Shown here in pieces: positions 1-6,800 of a stretch of DNA of 10,105 nt; within the stretch, counting starts at the first letter, position 1; each line of letters begins with the position of its first letter. The DNA is taken from positions 1 to 10,105 of the forward strand of contig CADBNY010000127.1 of the NCBI GenBank assembly GCA_902796215.1. Reading direction: 5' to 3'. Made by a program: the position numbers and the translations under genes. The notes beneath the pieces were generated by a model. That model was not told where the DNA came from and did no database searches. It worked only from the letters and a program-made list of their open reading frames with translations. This DNA is from an uncultured Erysipelotrichaceae bacterium (GTDB taxonomy: Bacteria > Bacillota_I > Bacilli_A > RF39 > UBA660).

Positions 1-611
1 TATTTCTTTTTATATTATTTATACCTGTACTAGTTAATGCAGAATCGGGATCAGAATCTTATTATGGAGGTCCTTATGATTGGAATTATGAAAATAATGT
101 ATTAACTATTCGTGGTAATGGAGATGGTGTAATACAAGCTGGTTCTAATCGACCATGGGCTGATCATATTCCTGATATTAAAAAGATTGTTTTAGAAGGA
201 ATTGATGTGATTAGTGCACATAATTTTGAAAATTATCCAAATTTGGAAGAAGTAGTGCTTGGTAATATGGCAGGATTAATTGATGATTATGCTTTTTATA
301 ATTGCCCTAAACTTAATCACATTGATTTACCTGATTCTGGATTTTCTAGAATTGGTAAATATGCTTTTTATGGAACATCTATAACAAATGTCGAAATTCC
401 TATATTTTTAAATTGGCTAGATGAAAAAGCTTTTCCAGATAATACAACGATTGTATATAAAAAAGATGAATTGGATATTTTAGATGCCGGTACTGCTGGA
501 GATATAAAAAATCATGGTGCTAATAGTTTGCCTGGAGAAGGAAAAGAATCAGAAAATACTTGTTACAATAAATTTTATTTTGGGATGTACTATGATAATA
601 CGGCTAAATAG
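1..611 (+). CDS. BspA-type leucine-rich-repeat surface protein, N-terminal part (5' partial, ends at in-frame TAG)
   Basis: The reading frame is open from base 3 and runs upstream through the first recognisable start codon (GTG at 207), so the true start lies before the window. The first visible residues form the hydrophobic end of a signal peptide, cut near VNA^E (bases 36-44). A region of the WNYENNVLTIRGNG type with a following PWADHIPDIKKIVLEG segment comes next, then two or three BspA-like (LRR_5) repeats with the IDDYAFYNCPKLNHIDLP pattern, around bases 230-410. Such proteins are exported and often act as adhesins in gut and oral bacteria. The frame stops at TAG 609-611, but the same frame continues open to 1589, where a wall-anchor signal is found. 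This piece has no anchor of its own. I read it as the front half of one interrupted gene. LRR assignment is firm, function inferred. Confidence 0.8.
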   Translation, partial: FLFILFIPVLVNAESGSESYYGGPYDWNYENNVLTIRGNGDGVIQAGSNRPWADHIPDIKKIVLEGIDVISAHNFENYPNLEEVVLGNMAGLIDDYAFYNCPKLNHIDLPDSGFSRIGKYAFYGTSITNVEIPIFLNWLDEKAFPDNTTIVYKKDELDILDAGTAGDIKNHGANSLPGEGKESENTCYNKFYFGMYYDNTAK

Positions 612-632
612 ATTTTATATAATGATGGTACT

Positions 633-1589
633 TTGTTAGTATATGGAACAGACCTATTTGTTGGATATAGAAATAGTAGAAATCCATGGGGTTGTTATAA
701 GAAAAAAATAAAAACAATGATTTTCAATAATGATAAGGTAGGAAAAATAAAAATTGAAGATAATTGTTGTAAAACAGGAAATAATTACAAATTAGCGATT
801 TATGCCTCAAAACCTATTGAAGAGATAATGAATAATAGAATTAAAAAGTTATCTGGAAATTTACTTTGGGATTGGAGAGAAGATGGAAAAAACAGTGGTT
901 TTAATATTAATAAAATTATTATTAATAGAGGCGTTGAAGAATTTGAAAATGTATTTAGCTCAAATCAAGAAGTTATAGATAGAGACATTTATATTGATAA
1001 ATACGTTAAAACAATTGATGCTAATAATATTTTTCAAACTGACAGAAATAATCCTGCAAAAACAACTCTTCATGTTAAAGTATCACCAGAAGATTATATT
1101 AATAATAATTATTGTTATAAAGTTATTGGTAATACAGATCAAGACATTTTAGATGGAGATAGTTTTATTACCAATCCAGAATTTACTTCTAATGATTATT
1201 CAGGAGAAGTCGTTAATGATATTGACGATACTTATGTAAATATAGGAGATAGAAGTGCACCTGATACAATTCAAGTAGATGGAAAAACATATTATAAATA
1301 TGATACATATATAACAAATAGTAATCGGGAGATAGATATAAGTTTACCTATTGATGATTCACTAGATTATTATGTTAAAGAAATTAAATCACCAAATGGA
1401 TGCTCTTTAAAAGATATTGCTATGCGTATTGATATGTCTAATCCAATAATTGATTTAAGAATAAAACATGATGAAGCTAAAGAAGATATTTCTAACAATC
1501 CGCAAACATCATTTAATATTATAATAGTTGGAACTATATTATTATTAACAACAGGATTTATGATTTTTAAATTAAAAAAAATAATATAA
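633..1589 (+). CDS. C-terminal part of the interrupted surface protein, with wall-sorting signal
   Basis: This is in the same frame as the preceding piece, separated only by TAG 609-611 and seven further codons. The nominal start is TTG at 633; the first in-frame ATG is at 717. Neither has a convincing ribosome binding site and no signal peptide is present, so independent expression as a surface protein is unlikely. The sequence is Asn/Asp/Lys-rich. Near bases 1366-1400 the DYYVKEIKSPNGC segment resembles the last strand of Cna-B/SpaA-like (prealbumin-fold) domains, a weak match. The C-terminus is a complete sorting signal: NPQTS at 1497-1511, a hydrophobic helix, then the basic tail KLKKII. 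Together the two pieces give about 527 visible residues of one secreted, sortase-anchored protein. It is best treated as a pseudogene fragment unless the TAG is a sequencing error or is read through. Confidence 0.6.
   Translation: MLVYGTDLFVGYRNSRNPWGCYKKKIKTMIFNNDKVGKIKIEDNCCKTGNNYKLAIYASKPIEEIMNNRIKKLSGNLLWDWREDGKNSGFNINKIIINRGVEEFENVFSSNQEVIDRDIYIDKYVKTIDANNIFQTDRNNPAKTTLHVKVSPEDYINNNYCYKVIGNTDQDILDGDSFITNPEFTSNDYSGEVVNDIDDTYVNIGDRSAPDTIQVDGKTYYKYDTYITNSNREIDISLPIDDSLDYYVKEIKSPNGCSLKDIAMRIDMSNPIIDLRIKHDEAKEDISNNPQTSFNIIIVGTILLLTTGFMIFKLKKII
1497..1586 (+). other. LPXTG-like cell-wall sorting signal (NPQTS)
   Basis: The motif NPQTS (1497-1511) is followed by about 18 hydrophobic residues and the basic tail KLKKII, the three-part layout of a sortase substrate. 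NPQT-type motifs are known for class B sortases (NPQTN in staphylococcal IsdC). Covalent attachment to peptidoglycan by a sortase encoded elsewhere is inferred. Confidence 0.7.
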
Positions 1590-1592
1590 TAA

Positions 1593-1617
1593 AAAGGCCT
1601 AAATAGGTCTTTTATTT
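1593..1617. terminator. Intrinsic terminator, probably bidirectional
   Basis: An 8-bp stem (1593-1600 with 1605-1612, one G-T pair) closes a 4-base AAAT loop. T-rich sequence follows on the plus strand (1610-1617), and the A run at 1591-1595 gives a T run on the minus strand. It starts 3 bp after the surface-protein stop and could also back up termination of the convergent ferredoxin gene. Confidence 0.7.
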
Positions 1618-1621
1618 TGAC

Positions 1622-1647
1622 AAAAAAAAAGAAAAGATTTTTTCTTT
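1622..1647 (-). terminator. Intrinsic terminator of the ferredoxin gene
   Basis: Read on the minus strand, AAAGAAAA pairs perfectly with TTTTCTTT around a 4-base AATC loop (1628-1635 with 1640-1647), followed by six more T (1622-1627). It lies directly after the ferredoxin stop codon at 1649-1651. The stem has only one G-C pair, so it depends on the T tract. Confidence 0.65.
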
Positions 1648-1648
1648 C

Positions 1649-1837
1649 CTATACTTCTTCAATTGCGGCAACAGGACAATTCTCAATAGCCTCTTTAGCT
1701 TCATCTTGCTTATCTTCTGGAACAGTATCAACTTTAACAACTGATATTCCCTCATCATTAAATTCAAATAAATCTTCAGCACTAGAAACACAAAGCCCGC
1801 ATCCTATACAATTTTCTTGATTAACTTTTACTTTCAT
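1649..1837 (-). CDS. Ferredoxin, single [4Fe-4S] cluster
   Basis: A 62-residue small electron carrier acting in the cytoplasm. The cluster ligands are clear: C10, C13 and C16 in CIGCGLC, and C54 in NCPVAAI. This is the arrangement of Bacillus-type single-cluster ferredoxins of about 80 residues or fewer, and the usual acidic surface is present. The longer open frame reaching 1924 is not the gene. The start chosen is ATG 1835-1837 because AAAGGAAG (1844-1851) sits 6 bases before it; the alternative ATG at 1841-1843 is too close to that site. It is monocistronic, with its own promoter and terminator, and is transcribed divergently from the tail-anchored protein gene. The redox partner cannot be told from this window. 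The family is certain; the physiological role is not. Confidence 0.95.
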   Translation of the reverse strand: MKVKVNQENCIGCGLCVSSAEDLFEFNDEGISVVKVDTVPEDKQDEAKEAIENCPVAAIEEV

Positions 1838-1859
1838 ATACATCTTCCTTTCAAGAAAT

Positions 1860-1888
1860 ATTATATCGAAAAATATAAATATCGTAAA
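1860..1888 (-). promoter_or_regulatory. Candidate promoter of the ferredoxin gene
   Basis: On the minus strand, TTTACG (1883-1888) is followed by a 17-bp spacer and a perfect TATAAT (1860-1865). Transcription would start near 1853, leaving a leader of only about 16 bases that begins at the ribosome binding site. The vegetative sigma-factor pattern is good, but in AT-rich DNA some matches arise by chance. Confidence 0.55.
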
Positions 1889-1909
1889 GAAGAAAAATAA
1901 ATGTTTTAT

Positions 1910-1921
1910 ATTGACGTCAAT
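1910..1921. promoter_or_regulatory. 12-bp perfect palindrome between divergent genes (possible operator)
   Basis: ATTGACGTCAAT is its own reverse complement. It lies upstream of both the ferredoxin promoter and the start region of the tail-anchored protein gene, and it is one of the more GC-rich spots in an otherwise A/T intergenic region. It matches no bacterial operator that I can name with confidence. A regulator serving both genes is inference only. Confidence 0.35.
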
Positions 1922-1946
1922 CAAAAAGTTAATAGCTTTTGTTTTA

Positions 1947-1970
1947 TATAATAGTATGCTAAAATATAAT
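1947..1970 (+). promoter_or_regulatory. Candidate -10 region for the tail-anchored protein gene
   Basis: Two TATAAT hexamers (1947-1952 and 1965-1970) and an extended -10, TGCTAAAAT (1957-1965), lie just before the ribosome binding site. No good -35 is spaced correctly: TTGACG at 1911-1916 is 30 bp from the first TATAAT. A promoter is expected here, but the exact hexamer is unresolved. Confidence 0.35.
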
Positions 1971-1985
1971 AAGAAGGTGAATCTT

Positions 1986-2933
1986 ATGAGAAGAATGGAT
2001 CGTTATAAAGACGAAGAGGTAAAACATCAAAGCAGAACAGAGAAGAATCAAGAACTATATCGAAATGTATCAAATAATGTTGTATATACCAATATTACGG
2101 ATGTAACAAATGCTAATGCTTTTGAAATAAATCCATCGCAAATAAATGATCCGAAAAAAACAACCAGAGAGTCCTACCAACAAATGCAAAAGTATCAAAA
2201 TGTCGAGCCAACACCAAGAGTAAAAAAAGAACTAGAAGATTTTAATTATTTATACAAAGGAAAAGAAAACAAAGTATATGATATTAATAGTGTATTAGAA
2301 GAAGCAAGAAAAAATCGTGATGAACAAGATGAAAAAGACTCAAAGAGAAAGTTAAAAAATAAAGCTTATAATATTTTAGCAGATATTAATAAGGGAGAAT
2401 TAGAAAAATATCGTGAAGAAAAAAGAAAAAGAATATTAACTCCAGAAGAAGATGAAATAAGAGAATTAATTGATACAATAGCCTCAAAAACATTAGCTGG
2501 AGAAATAGATAAAGCAACAAGTGTAAATTTATTAAGTGATTTAATGGCAACAAGTTCCTTTGATAAAGTAGATGGAAGTGAAGAAATAGAAACAGAAAAA
2601 ACTGTTAAAATAGAAAAAAAGACAGAAGATGAAGATGACAAAACAAAACAAACAACAGAAGAAAGTATAACAATTACAAAAACAACCCAAATAGAAAATA
2701 TAGAAGAAAAAGAAGAAACAGAAGAAATAGAAGAAATAGAAGAAACAGGTCCCCTAAAAGGAAAAGATCCAGATTTTTACACAAGAAGCATGGATTTATC
2801 CGATAAAGACTTTAATATGAGTGATGATTTTAGCGAAAAAAAATTACCATTCATATTTAAATTTCTTATTTTTATACTTATCATTAGTATAATAGGACTT
2901 ACAGTATTTTATATTTATCAAAAGATGCATTAA
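1986..2933 (+). CDS. Hypothetical highly charged tail-anchored membrane protein
   Basis: I do not recognise this 315-residue protein. Residues 1-80 are polar and probably flexible. Residues 82-190 are charged and likely helical (KVYDINSVLEEARKNR, then an LTPEEDEIRELIDTIASKT stretch), the most domain-like part. Residues 196-254 form an acidic Thr/Glu-rich linker that includes a short tandem repeat. Residues 289-311 make one transmembrane helix with only four residues after it. Lysines just before the helix and the lack of a signal peptide imply that the bulk is in the cytoplasm, tethered by its C-terminus. The start is ATG 1986, chosen for GGTGA at 1976-1980 five bases upstream; the upstream in-frame TTG at 1911 has no such site. 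The gene appears monocistronic and is divergent from ferredoxin. A scaffold or division-related role is possible, but nothing in the sequence proves it. Confidence 0.85.
   Translation: MRRMDRYKDEEVKHQSRTEKNQELYRNVSNNVVYTNITDVTNANAFEINPSQINDPKKTTRESYQQMQKYQNVEPTPRVKKELEDFNYLYKGKENKVYDINSVLEEARKNRDEQDEKDSKRKLKNKAYNILADINKGELEKYREEKRKRILTPEEDEIRELIDTIASKTLAGEIDKATSVNLLSDLMATSSFDKVDGSEEIETEKTVKIEKKTEDEDDKTKQTTEESITITKTTQIENIEEKEETEEIEEIEETGPLKGKDPDFYTRSMDLSDKDFNMSDDFSEKKLPFIFKFLIFILIISIIGLTVFYIYQKMH
2700..2744 (+). repeat. Tandem 9-bp repeat (five copies, consensus ATAGAAGAA) inside a coding region
   Basis: Five consecutive 9-mers (2700, 2709, 2718, 2727, 2736) differ only in their first codon and encode IEE, KEE, TEE, IEE and IEE. 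As a multiple of three, copy-number change keeps the frame and only lengthens the acidic linker before the membrane anchor. Confidence 0.85.
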
Positions 2934-2970
2934 AAAGAAAAAGTTATTATTCAATTTTTTCTTTTTTTTT
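2932..2970 (+). terminator. Weak A/T-rich intrinsic terminator
   Basis: AAAAAGAAAAA (2932-2942) pairs with TTTTTCTTTTT (2956-2966) across a 13-base loop, and four more T follow. It begins inside the stop codon of the tail-anchored protein gene. With one G-C pair it may leak, so some transcripts could continue into the polC operon. Confidence 0.5.
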
Positions 2971-2978
2971 GATATGAT
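2950..2978 (+). promoter_or_regulatory. Candidate promoter of the polC operon
   Basis: TTCAAT (2950-2955), a 17-bp spacer and TATGAT (2973-2978) lie before the first gene of the four-gene operon. The spacer is the T tract of the preceding terminator, so terminator and promoter overlap. The -10 is good and the -35 weak. Confidence 0.4.
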
Positions 2979-2989
2979 AGTAACAGGAT

Positions 2990-2994
2990 GGTGA
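2990..2994 (+). promoter_or_regulatory. Ribosome binding site that selects the ATG at 3000
   Basis: GGTGA lies five bases before ATG 3000-3002, the same core and spacing as at the gene starting at 1986. The in-frame ATG at 2988 overlaps this site and has only AGG directly against it, so 3000 is preferred. Confidence 0.6.
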
Positions 2995-2999
2995 AAGAA

Positions 3000-3842
3000 A
3001 TGAACGCGAATTTCATTGTCAATGATTATATATTGATATGGACCTTATTATTTGGAACATCTATTTCAGAAACAATTTATAAATTAAAACAAAAAATATG
3101 GGAAAATTATAAAAATGAATATAATGAAATATTTAAAGATAAAGATGAAATTGTAAAAGATTATAAAAACTTTATCCCAGATGATGATTTAATATACAAT
3201 ATTGTAATGGAAAATAAAGATTATGAAAAAATAAAGAAGCAAACAGAAAAGTATCGAATCGAAATAATTAAACTTTGGGATAAGAAGAAAAAAGAAACAG
3301 AAAATCTTATAAAAAATATTTTACGAAAAAAGCTTCCCAAATATACAATATTTGTTGTAAGTGAAGAATTAAATGTAATAAATCATAATGAAGAAGATAA
3401 ATTAATTGTAGGAAAGCAAATAGAAAAAATGGAACCATTAAAAATACTAGTAGATATAAATTTTTCTATAGCAAAAAACCATATAAAAAGGTATAAAGGA
3501 GAGTATGAACAAATAAAAAAAGCAATACTAGAATTAGCAGTTCAAAATGAATATGCAACAAGAGTAATAGGAAGAAGCTGCTATCAAGATGGAAATCCAG
3601 ATTTATTACCATTAAAAAGGTGGTTATATCCATATTGGTTAATGTATTTAGGAATACCAAAAGAAGAATTTCCAACTTATATGATGAGAGATAAAATTGT
3701 TTTTGAAGCAGATAAATATATATATGAACCAGAATTAAAAAAGATGGATATAGAAGAATTTATTGAATTTTGTATTAGAAATCAAAGATACATTATAAGA
3801 AAGCTAAGAACAGAAAAAAAACAAGAGGTAGAAGTCCTTTAG
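3000..3842 (+). CDS. Hypothetical protein, first gene of the polC operon
   Basis: This 280-residue protein is not one I can name. It starts with FIVNDYILIWTLLFG, hydrophobic but without the basic start and cleavage site of a signal peptide, then a long charged helical stretch (about residues 25-105) with an FIPDDDLIYNIV segment. The second half contains an AILELAVQNEYATRV helix, a Leu/Trp/Tyr-rich segment around LLPLKRWLYPYWLMYLGIP, and a basic C-terminus. No zinc-protease HExxH, P-loop or other catalytic signature was seen, and there is no clear membrane span. The patchwork of aromatic and charged segments suggests a folded conserved cytoplasmic protein rather than a random frame. It ends 21 bp before polC, with no terminator between, so co-transcription with the replicative polymerase is likely. 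Start at ATG 3000; ATG 2988 would add four residues. Confidence 0.85.
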   Translation: MNANFIVNDYILIWTLLFGTSISETIYKLKQKIWENYKNEYNEIFKDKDEIVKDYKNFIPDDDLIYNIVMENKDYEKIKKQTEKYRIEIIKLWDKKKKETENLIKNILRKKLPKYTIFVVSEELNVINHNEEDKLIVGKQIEKMEPLKILVDINFSIAKNHIKRYKGEYEQIKKAILELAVQNEYATRVIGRSCYQDGNPDLLPLKRWLYPYWLMYLGIPKEEFPTYMMRDKIVFEADKYIYEPELKKMDIEEFIEFCIRNQRYIIRKLRTEKKQEVEVL

Positions 3843-3863
3843 TAAAAAACAGGGGGAAGAAGT

Positions 3864-6800
3864 ATGGATGAAAAAATACAAATACTATTAAATAAAATAA
3901 ATATTGATGAGAACTCTTATCAATATTTTTCTGACGCTAAATTAACTAAAGTAAAAGTAAATTCTAAAATAGATAGTTGGCTAATTTTTATAGAGAAAGA
4001 AACACTATTACCAATAGAAGTTTACGAAGAATTAGAAAATAAAAAAACGGAACTAGATAAGAATGCAAGTAGTATTGAATTTATTTTTACGATTAAGAAT
4101 CAAGACTTAAATAGCTATTTAAGTTATTATCCATATCTTCTAAAAAAACTAAAAGAAGAATTAAGAGTACTAGAAATATATGAAAACTGCCTACAAATAG
4201 AAAATGATTTTTTAGTACTAGTAGTATCCACTGAAATAGAAAAGACAAGATTAGAAAACTGCTTAGACATAATTACAAATTTTTATAAAAAACTAGATTA
4301 TAAATTTAATATTGAAGTAGTAGTAAAGCATGAAGAAAATGTCTTAGAAGAAATTCAAAAAGAACTAGAAAATATAGAAATCCCAATGATTGAAGAAAAA
4401 AGCAAAGAAGAACCGGTTGAAAATAATAAAGAAAAGAAACAATATAAAAGAGAAAAGAAAGACCCAAATAGTATTATTGGTAGAGAAATAAAAGATTCTC
4501 CAATAAAAATAAAGACATTACTTGGAGAAGATAATAATGTAGTAATTGAAGGAAAAGTATTTGGTGTTGATTTATTTGAATCAAGTAAAACAGATTTTAA
4601 AATAATAACGTTAAAGGTAACGGACTTTTCAGATAGTATTTATTGTAAAGTATTTGTAAGAGAAGATGAAGAATATAAAAGATTATGTAAAGAATTAAAA
4701 ACTGGTTCTTGGTATAAAATAAGAGGATATACAAAAAATGATCAATTTGCTAAAGAATTAGTATTAAATGCTAGAGATATCATTTTATTAGATAAAAAGG
4801 AAGAAAAAATAGAAGACACAGCGGATATAAAAAGAGTAGAACTTCATTGCCATACAAAAATGAGTCAAATGGATGGAGTAGCGGATGAAACAGCAATTAT
4901 AAAACAAGCAATGGAGTTTGGAATGAAATCTGTCGCAATAACAGATCATAATGGTGTTCAAGGGTTTCCACATGTATTTAATATGGTAACAGGTTACAAT
5001 AAAGGACTAGAAGAAGGAAAAGAACCATTTAAAGCTATATATGGAGCAGAACTAACTATGATTGATGACTCTGTTAATATTGTTTTAAGAGCTAACAATG
5101 ATATTATGCTAGATCAAACATACGTTGTGTTTGACTTTGAAACTACAGGTTTTAATGCAGGAGGAGTAGACTCTATTATTGAAATCGGAGCAGTAAAACT
5201 AAAAGATGGAATGATCATAGAAAAGTATGATGAATTAATCAATCCAGGCAGACCGTTACCAAAGAAAATTACGGAAGTCACTCACATCACAGATCAAATG
5301 TTAGAAGGAAAAGACAATGAAGAAAATGCTGTAAAAAGGTTTATTGAATGGTTTGGAGATTGCCCAATGGTAGCTCATAATGCTAAATTTGATGTATCAT
5401 TCTTAGAAATGGCATACAAAAAATATAATTTAGGAACATTTCAAAATCCAGTTATTGATACGTTAGAATTATCAAGAACATTAGACAATACTTATGCAAG
5501 ACACTCACTATCAGCACTTGTAAAAAGATATGAAGTACCTTGGGATGAAACAGCTCATCATAGAGGAGATTATGATGCTGAAGGGACAGCACTAGTATTT
5601 CATAAAATGTTAAAAAAACTATCAAACCGTAACATTGATAAAATGTCTGATTTAGATAAATTAGTAACAAAAGATGAAATACATAAATATGGACGAGCTC
5701 ATCACGTAAATTTATTAGTAAAGAACAAAGTAGGATTAAAAAATCTATTTCAATTAGTATCACTAGCAAATACAACTTATTTATACAAAACACCAAGAAT
5801 TTTACGTAGTGTAATAGAAAGTCATAGAGAAGGCTTATTAGTAGGTAGTGGGTGCTATGAAAGTGAAGTATTCACAGAAGCAAAATCAAAAAGTGATGAT
5901 GAATTATCAAATATCATAAGATTTTACGATTATGTCGAAGTACAACCAATAGAATGTTATGATCATCTAATACAAACGGGAGACTTTGGAACAAAAGTAG
6001 AAGTAGCAGCTAATATTGAAAAAATTGTTAGAGTAACAGAAGAAGCTGGAAAAATAATTGTTGCAACAGGAGACGTTCATCATATTAAAAGAGATGATAA
6101 GATATATCGAGAAATTATTGTAAATCAGAAAGTACCAGGTGGAGGAAGACATCCACTAGCTCGAAATGGCATAAAAGAAATTCCATCTAATCATTTTAGA
6201 ACAACGAATGAAATGCTAGAAGACTTTAAATTTTTAGGAGAAGAAAAAGCCCAGAAAATAGTTGTAGAAAATACAAATAAAATAGCTGATATGTGTGAAA
6301 TAGTAGAAGTTATTCCAGATACGGGAGGAATTCCATTTTCTCCAAGAGTAAAAGCTGATGATGGAGAAAGTTATCTAGATTGTCCAGTTGTTGTTACCGA
6401 TTTAGTATATACAAAAGCTGCTGATTGGTATGGTAATCCTCTTCCATATATGATAGAAGAGCGAATTGCAACAGAATTATATGGAGATATTGTTTATCGA
6501 ATTATAAAAGAAAAACTAGAAAAAGAAAATTTATCAGAAGAAAAATTAACAGTAGAATCTCATAAACAATTACATGATATTATTTTGCAAGGAAAAGAAA
6601 AAGTAGTAGAATTAGTAAAAGAAAATATTAAAAATACAACAGAAGAAGAACTTGATGAAAAAGGATTAGAAAAAGCAACAAAGAAAGCCTTAGGAGGAGT
6701 CATTGGTGGAGGATTTGATCCAATATATTTGATTGCTCAAAGATTAGTAAAACATTCAAATGATGAAGGATATTTAGTTGGATCCAGAGGATCAGTTGGA

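Noticed and set aside
1617..1820. Plus-strand open frame opposite the ferredoxin
   Set aside because: It covers the ferredoxin gene antisense, has no ribosome binding site and shows no recognisable protein pattern.
1911..1916. TTGACG as a -35 element for the plus-strand gene
   Set aside because: No -10 lies 16-18 bp downstream; the nearest TATAAT is 30 bp away.
1838..1924. Longer N-terminus for the ferredoxin
   Set aside because: The added residues are a Phe/Ile-rich translation of the promoter region, and the good ribosome binding site points to the ATG at 1837.
1911..1985. TTG start at 1911 for the tail-anchored protein
   Set aside because: It lies in the intergenic palindrome without a ribosome binding site; GGTGA plus ATG at 1986 is far better.
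5452..5796. Minus-strand open frames within polC, here and at 4788-4973, 5967-6152, 7715-7954 and 8129-8338
   Set aside because: All are antisense to a firmly identified gene, with low-complexity Leu/Ile/Phe/Ser-rich translations and no start signals.
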